A stretch of 23,859 nt of DNA from Boothiomyces macroporosus. Its lineage: Eukaryota; Chytridiomycota; Chytridiomycetes; Rhizophydiales; Terramycetaceae. The notes beneath the pieces were generated by a model. That model was not told where the DNA came from, did no database searches, and saw nothing but the letters and a program-made list of their open reading frames with translations. The stretch lies in the NCBI GenBank assembly GCA_027604185.1, contig JADGKB010000158.1, positions 1 to 23,859 of the forward strand, written 5' to 3'. Of the stretch, positions 9,304 through 17,956 are shown in pieces (position 1 is the first letter of the stretch; each line of letters begins with the position of its first letter). The position numbers and the translations under genes were made by a program.

Positions 9304-9983
9304 TTATTTCAATAGTGGACGGAAAAGCCGTCTGTAAAGGAATAGGGATCCATCTCTCTGCAGCCAATACAAAATCAATACTTTTGGCAGGTAGTATGGA
9401 ACGTGTTTGGAAATATACTTTGCTTGATGGTCCAAAAGTACAAACAATCCAAAGCAAGACCCTAAGATTAACTACTATTACAATAAGTCAACCATCTCTC
9501 ATCATCGTTCAACTCTGGTGTTTCAACTGCCTTCAAAGATCTATAAACCGGATACAAAATTCCATAAAGCTGAGTAGTGAGTAACGGATTCCTCATGGAC
9601 AATTTCACTATCGCTATACTAGATATAATAGTAAACAGCAAAAAGGCAGCCGGAGGTGATAAAGTTGTTCGTTTCTGTATTTGCTGCAACAAGTAATGGG
9701 AGGATAAATATACTTCTGATTCATGTAGAAATGGAACTGTGCTTTCTAACCGCTTTAGGAGAAACTTTAGGAATGGAAAGCGTTGTTGTATTGATTGTAG
9801 GATATCCCAGTATCGTCTAGTTAGAGGTGCGACTTGGTATTCTTGGTAGTCCTCTTCCTTTTCTTCCCTGTCTTTCTTTTCTGGTATCGGTATTTCGCTT
9901 AGGTTCTCGGCGGTGAGGAATAGCTGGTTTTCTATGCTCATTTCTTCTGTAAAGGGAATGTCGACAGATTCGTTTGAAAGCAT
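9304..9983 (-). CDS. REEP/Yop1/HVA22 (TB2/DP1) family ER-shaping protein
   Basis: 219-residue homologue of the REEP/Yop1 family, which uses hairpin membrane insertions to curve tubular ER. The diagnostic core is YGILYPVYRSLKAVETPELN, then DDERWLTYW, then YYLPKVLILYWLQRDGSLFL and YRRLFRPLL. Exons are 9983-9482 and 9461-9304. A 20-nt intron (GTAATAGTAGTTAATCTTAG) splits the Trp codon of LTYW; without removal the frame stops at once. The N-terminal segment of about 90 acidic residues is long compared with yeast Yop1 (180 residues in total) and is unrecognised. It lies 59 bp downstream of the first GH16 gene on the same strand. Confidence 0.9.
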
Positions 9984-10042
9984 AACTAAGTCAGGTGGTC
10001 AGCAAAGCCGCCAAAAAGATAAAATAATAAATCAGTGTATAT

Positions 10043-11200
10043 TTATAACATTGCAACAAAAGCAGCAGCAGCCAAAACAGCGAATGAGGATTGGGATGCG
10101 AAAGCGGATGATGGTGAAGAAGTTCCTGCAGCAGGAGTGGTAGCAACAGTAGCTGCTGGAGCACCGGAAACGGTAAGAGCAGGCAGTTGAGTAGAGTTGT
10201 TGTTGGTTGGAGTGGTAGAGTTGGAGCTTGCAGATGATCCACCTGGAGCTGCTCCGGCTGGAATCTTTCCACCAGTTGCAACTTCAGTTGGTTGACCTTT
10301 TTGGGTTGGGGCAGCTTTAACGTTTTGTGGAATCAATGGCCATTGTGGGACTGGGTTATCGTTATCATCATAACATTGCACTGTGATGGACTTGTAAATA
10401 GCAGAAGCAGAAGTAGTGCCTGCTGGCCAAGCTGGAGCACCACCAGCCCAAACGTTGGTCTTGTCAGACCAAAGAGAAAATTGGATTTTCATTGCTCTGT
10501 CAGGGAAGAATGGAACTCCATGAGTATTTGGAGAGTTCAGTGCAGCTGGGTCGTTCTTGTTGTATGTTCTGACGACATTTCCGTCCAATGACCAGGTGAT
10601 AGAGTTGTGTTTCCAGTCAAAGGTGTAAGTGTGGAATTGGTCAATTCCATTTGGTACATTGTGGATGCCACCACGAGCACCAAGTTCTTGGAACCCACGG
10701 AAGAATACATTGCTGTTGAATTGGTTTGGAGTTTTACCCAAAATTTCAACGTCGATTTCATCACCGCCCTGAGGGTTGGCTTTGCTTAAATCGAATCTAG
10801 AGTCTGGCAATTGTGGTCCCATACCGATAAAAGTAGTAACAATACCAGAGATGGCAGGCGCTTTAAGAGTAGCGGAAACCTTTGCATATCTAATGAAACG
10901 GGTTGAAGAAACTCTAGGGGCAAGCGGATTGTCGTTTCCGTTAGCAGTAATTAAAAGCTCCAAACCACCACCAGCAGCTTGTTTGACATTTTTTTGGTTG
11001 TAATCAATGGTAAAGTCGTATCTTCCCAAATCAATTCCAATGTTTGATTGAACTGGAATCAACGAATCCAAGGCAAATAGTCTGTTCATGTCAGAGAAAT
11101 CATAAGTGGTGGACAAGCATTCTCCAACGTATTGAGGATCGTTAGTTGGGTCAGCTGCGAGAACTAATGAGGCTAAAACAAGTGCTGTAAATTTATTCAT
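10043..11200 (-). CDS. GH16 Crh-like wall glycosidase/transglycosylase, copy 1
   Basis: 385-residue secreted enzyme of glycoside hydrolase family 16, resembling fungal Crh/Utr proteins that cross-link chitin to beta-glucan. Signal peptide about 1-16 (MNKFTALVLASLVLA). The catalytic strand is DEIDVE, with E148 as nucleophile, D150 as helper and E152 as acid/base. A Ser/Thr/Pro/Ala-rich stalk follows from about residue 310, then a hydrophobic end (FAVLAAAAFVAML), consistent with GPI attachment. Intronless. It is a tandem paralogue of the gene at 11356-12495, with long stretches nearly identical even in DNA. Substrate is inferred from family only. Confidence 0.92.
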   Translation of the reverse strand: MNKFTALVLASLVLAADPTNDPQYVGECLSTTYDFSDMNRLFALDSLIPVQSNIGIDLGRYDFTIDYNQKNVKQAAGGGLELLITANGNDNPLAPRVSSTRFIRYAKVSATLKAPAISGIVTTFIGMGPQLPDSRFDLSKANPQGGDEIDVEILGKTPNQFNSNVFFRGFQELGARGGIHNVPNGIDQFHTYTFDWKHNSITWSLDGNVVRTYNKNDPAALNSPNTHGVPFFPDRAMKIQFSLWSDKTNVWAGGAPAWPAGTTSASAIYKSITVQCYDDNDNPVPQWPLIPQNVKAAPTQKGQPTEVATGGKIPAGAAPGGSSASSNSTTPTNNNSTQLPALTVSGAPAATVATTPAAGTSSPSSAFASQSSFAVLAAAAFVAML

Positions 11201-11226
11201 CTTCCAAAATAGCTTGTATCGTACTG

Positions 11227-11235
11227 CTTTTTATA
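11227..11235 (-). promoter_or_regulatory. TATA box of GH16 copy 1
   Basis: TATAAAAAG on the minus strand, 27-35 nt before the ATG at 11200. This spacing implies a very short 5' leader. Confidence 0.45.
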
Positions 11236-11246
11236 TTACCAGCCTT

Positions 11247-11259
11247 GCGGCCAGGGAAC
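11247..11259 (-). promoter_or_regulatory. Shared upstream element GTTCCCTGGCCGC
   Basis: This 13-mer recurs with one change (GTTCCCTGGGCGC) upstream of the second GH16 gene at 12590-12602, although the sequences around it differ. It is a candidate regulator site common to the two wall genes, or leftover homology from the duplication. Confidence 0.35.
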
Positions 11260-11355
11260 TCAAAGCGGTCTCGTCCTTCCAAAAGGTATTGTCACAAACG
11301 GATGTCACACAGGCTCCACTTGTAAAACCATCAATCTTTCAAGGAACTTTTTTTA

Positions 11356-12495
11356 TTACAAAATGTTTACTAGGAGGAGAGCAAAGAGCCCGCTTGAAAT
11401 TTGCAAAGCGAGTGAAGAACTTGCTTGTGCAGTTGGGTAGGAGCTTGCGCTAGAACCGGAAGCGCCAGTTGCAGAAGGATTGGCTGCAGCATTGGTTGTG
11501 GCTGGAGCAATGCTTTGTCCACCCACAGCAGCTTGTGGTGGAATAGTACCATTAACTGCAATAGTAGGCTGCCCTGGAGCAGTTGGTGTGTAGTCTGGGT
11601 TTTGTGAGTTGAGCGGCCATTTTGGAACTGGGTTCATGTTGTCGTCATAACATTGAATTTCGATATCCTTGTAAACAGCGTAAGCAGAGTCAGATCCAGC
11701 AGGCCAAGCTGGAGCACCACCTGCCCAAGTGTTGGTTTTATCAGACCATAGAGAAAATTGAACCTTCATGGCTCTGTCAGGGAAGAATGGAATTCCATGA
11801 GTATTTGGAGAGTTCAGTGCAGTTGGGTCAGTCTTGGTGTAAGTACGGACTGCAACATCATCGATAAGCCATGTGATTTTATCTTTTTGATAATCAATCG
11901 TGTATTTGTGGAATTCAGCTACACCACCTTTGACAGGATGATACCCACCGCGAGGGCCGAGTTCTTGGAAACCACGGAAGAATACATTGGTTTCAATGTT
12001 CATAGGGTCTTTACCCAGGATTTCCCAATCAATTTCATCACCACCGTCAGGGTTCGCCTTGCTCAAGTCAAATCGAGAGTCTGGCAATTGAGGTCCCATA
12101 CCAATGAATGTAGTAACAATTCCAGAGATTGCTGGCGCCTTCAATGTAACAGAGATTTTTCCATAGTGAATAAATCTGGTGGTTGAAACTCTTGGGGCGC
12201 TTGGATTCTGATCGCCGTTCTTTTGGATCGTCAATTGGAGGCCTTCACTAGTAACGTTCACCAAATGAGTGTTGTAGTCAACGGTAAAGTCGTATCTGCC
12301 AACATCTAGTCCAGGAATGTTGGCAAGGGCAGGAATGTTTTCCAATCCAAATATTCTAGACATGTCTGTAAGATTATATTTGGTGGACAAGCAGGAGCCA
12401 GTGTAACGTGGATCATCAGAAGGTCCAGACGAAGTGCTGTTTTGGGCAGAGACCAACGACAACAAAATAAGGGCGAATTGCTTTGCAGTGTACAT
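11356..12495 (-). CDS. GH16 Crh-like wall glycosidase/transglycosylase, copy 2
   Basis: 379-residue intronless paralogue of the downstream GH16 gene. Signal peptide about 1-17 (MYTAKQFALILLSLVSA). The catalytic strand is DEIDWE (E154, D156, E158), closer to the usual Crh DEIDWE form than copy 1, which has V at the fifth position. A Ser/Ala-rich stalk and hydrophobic C-terminus (LALQISSGLFALLLVNIL) suggest GPI anchoring. Several N-glycosylation sequons occur (NSTS, NLTD, NVTS, NGTI). The stop lies 155 bp from the ATG of copy 1, so each gene probably has its own promoter. Confidence 0.92.
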   Translation of the reverse strand: MYTAKQFALILLSLVSAQNSTSSGPSDDPRYTGSCLSTKYNLTDMSRIFGLENIPALANIPGLDVGRYDFTVDYNTHLVNVTSEGLQLTIQKNGDQNPSAPRVSTTRFIHYGKISVTLKAPAISGIVTTFIGMGPQLPDSRFDLSKANPDGGDEIDWEILGKDPMNIETNVFFRGFQELGPRGGYHPVKGGVAEFHKYTIDYQKDKITWLIDDVAVRTYTKTDPTALNSPNTHGIPFFPDRAMKVQFSLWSDKTNTWAGGAPAWPAGSDSAYAVYKDIEIQCYDDNMNPVPKWPLNSQNPDYTPTAPGQPTIAVNGTIPPQAAVGGQSIAPATTNAAANPSATGASGSSASSYPTAQASSSLALQISSGLFALLLVNIL

Positions 12496-12531
12496 CTAAA
12501 TGAGTTAACCCAGGTATTGTAATCTCGAGTG

Positions 12532-12538
12532 ATTTATA
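12532..12538 (-). promoter_or_regulatory. TATA box of GH16 copy 2
   Basis: TATAAAT on the minus strand about 37-43 nt before the ATG at 12495, matching the TATA placement of GH16 copy 1. Confidence 0.4.
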
Positions 12539-12589
12539 ATGGGAGGCAATTGGTTTCATCATAAGGGGCTTGCTATTGGCTTTACCTCA

Positions 12590-12602
12590 GCGCCCAGGGA
12601 AC
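12590..12602 (-). promoter_or_regulatory. Shared upstream element GTTCCCTGGGCGC
   Basis: 12 of 13 positions match the element upstream of GH16 copy 1, here 95-107 nt before the ATG. It is unusually GC-rich for this AT-rich spacer. Confidence 0.35.
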
Positions 12603-12861
12603 GAAAAAAGCTGCAAGGAACGAAAAGAATGACCTAAACTGCTTAATGTGAGTGCCAAAGAATACGACTGGGGTTGAGAGCTGCAAATCATAAATATTGC
12701 AGGTCCGCGCAAGTGCTGTCTGCTTTTCCAAAATTTTGGCATTAAAGCAGGCCCAAAGTAAACAATATGAAATCAGAATAGCGCTGTCCGTGATGGTGAT
12801 AGAGTGGGAATCTTTACAATGGAAAATTGAGCACAGATGCTAAAATATTTCTCCGATCTTG

Positions 12862-14623
12862 ATGACTATGATTGAAGAATTTCTTTCTATTACCAATCGC
12901 CTTTCAGTGCCTAGCAAGATACTGGCATCTTTGGGCGTAATTGTGGTAGGAACTGTCCTATCAACAGTTTGGGCAGTTGAAAGCAGGGTCTCAAAGCTAA
13001 AGAAGCTAAATCGAAATGTAGAGATGACTATCAAGCGACTGTATCTTCCCTTCCCCATGGCAATGATTGTAATCCTTGTTAATCTCAGTTCAAATGGGGT
13101 GGAATATTTTCAATGCCATTTGGGTGGTTGTACGATCCGAAAATGAAGAGATATCCAGACTCGTACTCCAAATTAATCTAGTGGCGATAGTGTATTGTTC
13201 ATTGTTACACCTAACGCAATAGTACTTCAGATTGCGGACAGCAGTTTATGCCAGGAAGTGTTTGATCGCAAGCAAGACTTTGTAAAGTAACCCAATATTC
13301 ACACAGACCAACTCATTTCTACAAAATTCTATCCGTATTCGGTGAGAATGTTGTTACACTGGAAGGAAGGGAGTGGAAACGACGTACCCAATGTTAACGT
13401 AGATCGTAAAATTACCTCACCGCAATTCAGCGAAAAGAACAACCTTCTAGTCCACAAAGAAACAATTCAAGTAGTCTCTCAGATGATGGAACATTGGGAG
13501 AGCACTGGCGAGATTAATGGAGAGATTGATATCACAAAGAACATGATGAATGTCGCACTTCATATAATTTCATCTGCAGCATTTGGTAAACAGTTGGACT
13601 GGGTTGAAGATGCAACAAAAATACAAGATGGACATAAGCGAACCTTCAAACAGAATCTTCAATTTGTGGTTCACGAATTAATCAACTACATCGGAACGCC
13701 AAAATTCTTGTTTTACCTCCCTATCCCTAAACTCAAAGAACTTGAAAGTAACTTTGATGGTAACTAGTTTCTAAGTAGAATTCCACCAATATCTTGTAGA
13801 ACTGTACCAAGATGCCAAGAAGCCTGAAAATTTAAACAAGAGCAATTTAATGTCTGCATTGGTAAAAGGATCCATGAATGAAAACGAATTCAGTTCACTC
13901 TCTGATAGAGAATTGATTGGTAATCAGTTCATCTTTTTGTTTGCAGGGTATCTATTATTGACATAGGCATGAGACTACAGCCGGCACTCTGAATTTTGCC
14001 TTTACTCTATTGGCAAATAATCCAAAGATGCAAGATCGTTTGTATCAGGAAATAACTGCCACTTGCGGAAACGAATTGCCTGATTATAAGCACTTGAATG
14101 AAGTACCGTATACATTTGTAATCTAATCTAACTGTAGGCAGTTATCAATGAAACACTAAGGATGTATCCTCCGGTTGTATCTATCCCTAAAATCACCGAT
14201 GGCGAACAGAAGCTGGGAAGATATGTTTTGCCAGATAAAACTGACATTAGCATTCATTCACATGGATTGCAATTTAATCCAAAGTATTGGGGTCCAGATC
14301 CTCTCAAATTTAGGCCAGAAAGATGGTTTGCAGACCAAGAATGTGCAGTATCTGCATCCAAAGTAAAGGAGAGGCTATCCGAGTACACTTCGATAAAATC
14401 ATTCTTCAAGTACGACAAATGGGCATTCGTACCATTCTCTGAAGGAGTAAGATCCTGCTTGGGGAGGAGATTTGCAGAAGTAGAAATGCTGGTTGTTTTA
14501 CTAATGATATGCCAAAGATATGAAATCTGCGCGCCTAAAGGAGAGGACGCATTGAAATCGTCTAACTTTATTACTTTGAAAACCTCAGAGCCAGTATCGC
14601 TAATTTTTAAAAAGAGAAAATAA
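12862..14623 (+). CDS. Cytochrome P450, copy 1 (8 exons)
   Basis: 541-residue microsomal-type P450 monooxygenase with one N-terminal membrane anchor (ILASLGVIVVGTVL). Motifs: I-helix AGHETT (329-334), K-helix E385-T-L-R388, FRPERW, and heme loop FSEGVRSCLG with Cys487 as heme ligand. Exons: 12862-13068, 13089-13162, 13182-13286, 13307-13383, 13403-13759, 13779-13947, 13967-14117 and 14138-14623. All seven introns are 19 or 20 nt. Unspliced, the gene looks shattered; spliced, it aligns along its length with the P450 at 17953-19611. Three of its introns (13069, 13163, 13287) have no counterpart in that paralogue. Substrate and CYP family are not assignable from sequence alone. Confidence 0.9.
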
Positions 14624-14700
14624 ACTTGTCATTGTCTGTTTTGAACGCCACTGCTCAGCCATATCCCATAAGGCTATCCTCTAAACTTTCCAACAGTTGC

Positions 14701-15189
14701 ATGAACCAGAATCAACCTCTCCCTCCAGGTTATATCGCTCAATGGGATCAAAACTACCAGAGATACTACTTTGTCAACACTAAAACAGGAATATCTTCAT
14801 GGGATGATCCCAGAGGACCAATTACCTCATACCAACCTACTCTGCAGGCAAATGCAACTCCACCTCCTCCATATGCACCAACAATTCAGAATCCACAATA
14901 CAGACCAGCAAACGGTTATCCTGGGCAATACCCTCCTCAGCAATATGCTCCACGACCTCCTCAAAGCAACTCAATTATGGGTATTCCTGGAGGTGCCGCA
15001 ACAGCTGGTGCCGCTGGTTTAGCTCTTGGTGCATTAGGTGGGATGTTTGTTGGTGAGAATATGAATAGACACCACCACCACAATGGGTTGCTTGGCAACG
15101 CACTTGGAGGAAACATCCTTGGGGGTCACCACGGTCATCATGGACATCACCATCACCACCATCATCATGGCCACCATGGTTTCTTTTAA
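14701..15189 (+). CDS. WW-domain, glycine-zipper, His-rich protein, copy 1
   Basis: 162-residue protein. A WW domain starts near residue 5 (LPPGYIAQWDQNYQRYYF, then the second Trp in SSWDDPR) and should bind Pro-rich PPxY-type ligands. A Pro/Gln/Tyr-rich segment with its own PPPPY follows, then a Gly/Ala-rich stretch (AGAAGLALGALGGMFVG) like a glycine-zipper membrane or oligomerising segment, then a tail with very many His, which could bind metal. The start at 14701 was chosen because it aligns with the ATG of copy 2 (MNQNQPLPPGY versus MSQNTALPPGY). Intronless. No enzyme activity is expected. Confidence 0.82.
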   Translation: MNQNQPLPPGYIAQWDQNYQRYYFVNTKTGISSWDDPRGPITSYQPTLQANATPPPPYAPTIQNPQYRPANGYPGQYPPQQYAPRPPQSNSIMGIPGGAATAGAAGLALGALGGMFVGENMNRHHHHNGLLGNALGGNILGGHHGHHGHHHHHHHHGHHGFF

Positions 15190-15310
15190 TTCGTTTTTAA
15201 TAAATCTAATTTTTTCTACATGGATCGATGAAAAATGTGTCAGAATTATCACTTGTTGCATAACACGTGCTCATCCTGCTTAAATAGACCCAACATAGGA
15301 GACTTGGCAA

Positions 15311-15706
15311 ATGTCACAGAACACTGCACTGCCTCCAGGATACATTTCTCAATGGGATCCTAATCACCAGAGATACTACTTTGTCGATACTAGAACAGGA
15401 ATTTCAAGTTGGGACGATCCACGATATCCCCATTTCACTCCCCCAATGACAGCAGAGAGCCAACCACCTCCTTATTCGGCGGTAGATAAACATCAACCTT
15501 CGCAACCTAGTGTACCTTATTCGCAACTGAATAATAATTATCTAGGAAATGCGGTTGCTCCTGATGCAGCTGGTCTTGCCTTGGGTGGTTTAGGCGGTCT
15601 ATTTGTTGGAGAAGGCATCGCTAACCTTGGTGGATATAATCGATACAACAGATTCGGTCCTTTCCATCACTTTCACCACCACCATTGTGGCCACTGGCGA
15701 TTTTAA
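15311..15706 (+). CDS. WW-domain, glycine-zipper, His-rich protein, copy 2
   Basis: 131-residue paralogue of the preceding gene, 121 bp downstream. The WW domain (LPPGYISQWDPNHQRYYF, SSWDDPR) is nearly the same as in copy 1. The linker is shorter, with one PPPY. The glycine-zipper (AAGLALGGLGGLFVGEG) is kept. The tail has fewer His and ends HCGHWRF. Intronless. The conserved modular order with divergent linkers suggests selection on the WW and zipper parts. The next gene starts 38 bp later. Confidence 0.82.
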   Translation: MSQNTALPPGYISQWDPNHQRYYFVDTRTGISSWDDPRYPHFTPPMTAESQPPPYSAVDKHQPSQPSVPYSQLNNNYLGNAVAPDAAGLALGGLGGLFVGEGIANLGGYNRYNRFGPFHHFHHHHCGHWRF

Positions 15707-15744
15707 GTTATTGCAATAAACTTTTTTTACAAATTTTCTATCAA

Positions 15745-16284
15745 ATGGAGGACGAAAAGATTATAGCAGACTTGCTAAACGACAATGAGCTATTGAACGA
15801 TATCGATCTGGATGAAATTATAACCGATGGTGAAGTTCATATCAAGTTACCACAGGCTTCCTTTGTAGATTTCGACCAGGTGGTGGATGAGATTACCAAA
15901 TCACCCTCCAAACCAGAACCGTTGTCGGAAGAAGCTGATCTTTTGCTAAAGCAAATCAAGGACGAAGTCAAGCTTGAATCCAAGTACGGACCAGTTGAAA
16001 AGGACGAACTTCAGAAATTCGAACGACGGCTATCTCAATTAAAAGATTTCAAAGTAGATAAAACAGCAGTTAAAAACAAGAAACCAGTCGGAAGCGTTCC
16101 TGTAGCACCGAAAATTGACGATTTTAAGGATGGAACGGATGGCTGGTGCTGCATATGTAATGAAGACGGACAGGTTGTTTGTAAAGAATGCGATGATGAT
16201 GTGTACTGTAACAGGTGCTTTCGGGAAGGACATAAGGATAACTTGGAGATGCGTGGACATACCGCTCGTAAATTAAATAAATAA
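15745..16284 (+). CDS. ANCHR/ZFYVE19-like B-box zinc-finger protein
   Basis: 179-residue protein whose C-terminus matches the B-box-like zinc finger of ZFYVE19/ANCHR, a regulator of the abscission (NoCut) checkpoint with ESCRT-III and VPS4 in animals. The likely Zn ligands are C135, C138, C146, C149, C155, C158, H163 and H172 (WCCICNEDGQVVCKECDDD, then VYCNRCFREGH). The N-terminal 130 residues are acidic and helical with an amphipathic DELQKFERRLSQLKDF helix, possibly a MIT-interacting type; this is inference. There is no FYVE domain, unlike the animal protein. Start at 15745: an in-frame ATG at 15685 would overlap copy 2 of the WW gene and is less likely. Confidence 0.8.
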   Translation: MEDEKIIADLLNDNELLNDIDLDEIITDGEVHIKLPQASFVDFDQVVDEITKSPSKPEPLSEEADLLLKQIKDEVKLESKYGPVEKDELQKFERRLSQLKDFKVDKTAVKNKKPVGSVPVAPKIDDFKDGTDGWCCICNEDGQVVCKECDDDVYCNRCFREGHKDNLEMRGHTARKLNK

Positions 16285-16455
16285 CAATCGGAGAATTAGA
16301 TATTTCCATGAGCCTCATTGTATTTGGATTTGATTAACCAACTGATTAATTGGTGGGGGGACGGTTAGGTCCTGTAAAACGGTCGTTGAATAAGCGGCTA
16401 TTTTAAAAGGGACGAGAAAAGCCATTTCCCAAAAGTTTTTGGATAGTATTTTTAA

Positions 16456-17603
16456 ATGTCAGTAACAACTACCCAGACCAGCACTGTATATACCAGCTCT
16501 ATATTATCGACTGTTACGGACACTATATCCACTGTCCCAACGCTTACTGTGGAAAGCGTGCGAGGCAATTCAGAAAACCAAAGTCAAAGCTCAGACATGG
16601 TGTTTGTAATTTCAGTATCTGTCGTAGCGGGAATATTTCTACTGATGCTCTTGTATTTTACTTGGTACTATTTTTATAGAAAGAACAGAATCAATGTAAT
16701 CAAATTTAACTGTAGCCATTAAGCGATGAAGAATTGGGTAGATACTTAGGACAGAAAAAAGAAACGATTAGTGATACTGGGACACTGGCAAAGCTGGTTG
16801 AAAAAAATCCATCTTCACCCATCTTGGCTGCAAATGAGTTGTCAAGAGCAACTTCCAAAGGCTCAACTTCAAGCTTATCGAGGGGTATATCAAAGAACTC
16901 TGGTGCCATTCCAAACTCGCTTGCAACATACACAGCCAGACCTGAAAATGTCCGCAAAGCGTTCACCATGACTCCTAGAAAGAACAGTGTTGAACCACCA
17001 CCTTATGCGCGCGCAACGTTAGCTCACAAGAGAAGTTCAGATTTCATCCCAAGAAATACGTTGGAATACCCTTACACAAAACGCAATTCAGATACTGTCC
17101 TACAAACCCAATACGGTTCATTTACTACAGCCTCCTTCCAAAAACTGGATCGTTACAACACAATTGGTGAGAGAAGACCCACTAAATTGAAAACCAGCAT
17201 TTCATTTGATTCTACGACTACCAGTGTAGTAAATCAAGATGCTACCCCAAAGAAAAGACGTTCAGCTGATTTTACTTACTCTCCAATAACAGGTGTAAAC
17301 GCGGTGCCAACAGTTGCTATACCTTCGTTTGATGGAGTGATGGAAAATTCAAAACTACGAAACGTCAACAAAAGCACAACAGAGTTCAGCTATTCCCCAA
17401 AGACTGGAGTTGGACAGCAAATTCCAGAAGTTCCTGCATACCAACCTGATTTACAACATTTAGAAAAACTCCGTCGAGAAGCTGCTATTGAAAAACGCAA
17501 CACTGTGAGCGACTTTCAATTTTCACCCAGCACTGGAGTTGAAAGTTTAGCTTACAAAGTACCAGAATTTAACATGCCATCATTAAACCGCAAAAAGCAA
17601 TAA
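16456..17603 (+). CDS. Single-pass membrane protein with 'SPxTGV' cytoplasmic repeats
   Basis: 375-residue protein of unknown function. Residues 1-46 are Thr/Ser-rich and probably external and O-glycosylated. One transmembrane helix (about 48-72) follows, then Arg/Lys, so the remaining 300 residues should be cytoplasmic. This is a sensor-like layout similar to fungal wall-stress proteins, without sequence proof. The tail has a PPPY motif (174-177) and three copies of a pattern around SADFTYSPITGV (264), TTEFSYSPKTGV (302) and VSDFQFSPSTGV (344), each followed by a VP or IP segment. Exons are 16456-16695 and 16716-17603, with a 20-nt intron (GTAATCAAATTTAACTGTAG) just after the helix. No family recognised. 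Confidence 0.78.
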
Positions 17604-17952
17604 ATTAAGATCAATTTAATTCAACCGTGTGAAAATCATGCATTCGATTACTGTGAGAAAGAAAAGTTTGAGTATTTCCACTGGTTGACGAGGAATTTGA
17701 GCAAAGACGCTTCTCGAAAAGATGCTGATTTCAAACCGCTTTGGAAAAGTTTAAACTTGGAAATGATTTGCTCGAAACCATTGGTAGAATTCGATTCCCT
17801 CGAAACGGAAAACGGCATTCAAGTCCACAGGAGTTTTGGTGAAATTTGCTAGTAATGGTAAAGGCAGACATGAATGTTGCTCAATTATGGAATGCAGTCA
17901 AGGATATCGGTTCCCTTTATCAAAATAAATTTGCTGCACGGATTTTTGAAAA
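17604..17952 (+). other. Intergenic region with two coding-like open frames
   Basis: Immediately after the previous stop, an in-frame run of 82 codons (17604-17849) is open but has no early ATG. It reads like protein (for example FEYFHWLTRNLSKDASRKDA). A second small ORF (17855-17956, 33 codons) follows and overlaps the P450 start codon. Either may be remnant, leader or exon. No family recognised. Confidence 0.35.
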
Positions 17953-17956
17953 ATGA
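17855..17956 (+). CDS. Possible upstream ORF overlapping the P450 start (ATGA)
   Basis: 33-codon frame from ATG 17855 (MVKADMNVAQLWNAVKDIGS, ending IFEK). Its TGA overlaps the P450 copy 2 ATG in the arrangement ATGA at 17953-17956. If both are on one mRNA, it could control P450 translation by termination-reinitiation. Whether it is translated cannot be seen here. Confidence 0.3.
   Translation: MVKADMNVAQLWNAVKDIGSLYQNKFAARIFEK

Larger units (their letters stand above)
12496..12861. other. Divergent intergenic promoter region
   Basis: 366 bp between the divergent GH16 copy 2 and P450 copy 1 genes. It holds the GH16 TATA box and the shared 13-mer. I see no gene or RNA. The P450-proximal half has no motif I can name. 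Confidence 0.5.

Noticed and set aside
9170..9457. 95-codon minus-strand ORF
   Set aside because: It is a shadow frame over the second exon of the REEP-like gene, whose true frame follows the 20-nt intron.
13069..13402. P450 copy 1 as a frameshifted pseudogene
   Set aside because: Each apparent break is a 19-20 nt GTA..AG segment, and removing all of them gives an intact protein aligned with copy 2.
15034..15261. 75-codon minus-strand ORF rich in Met and Val
   Set aside because: It is the reverse of the His-codon repeats in WW copy 1; low-complexity shadow.
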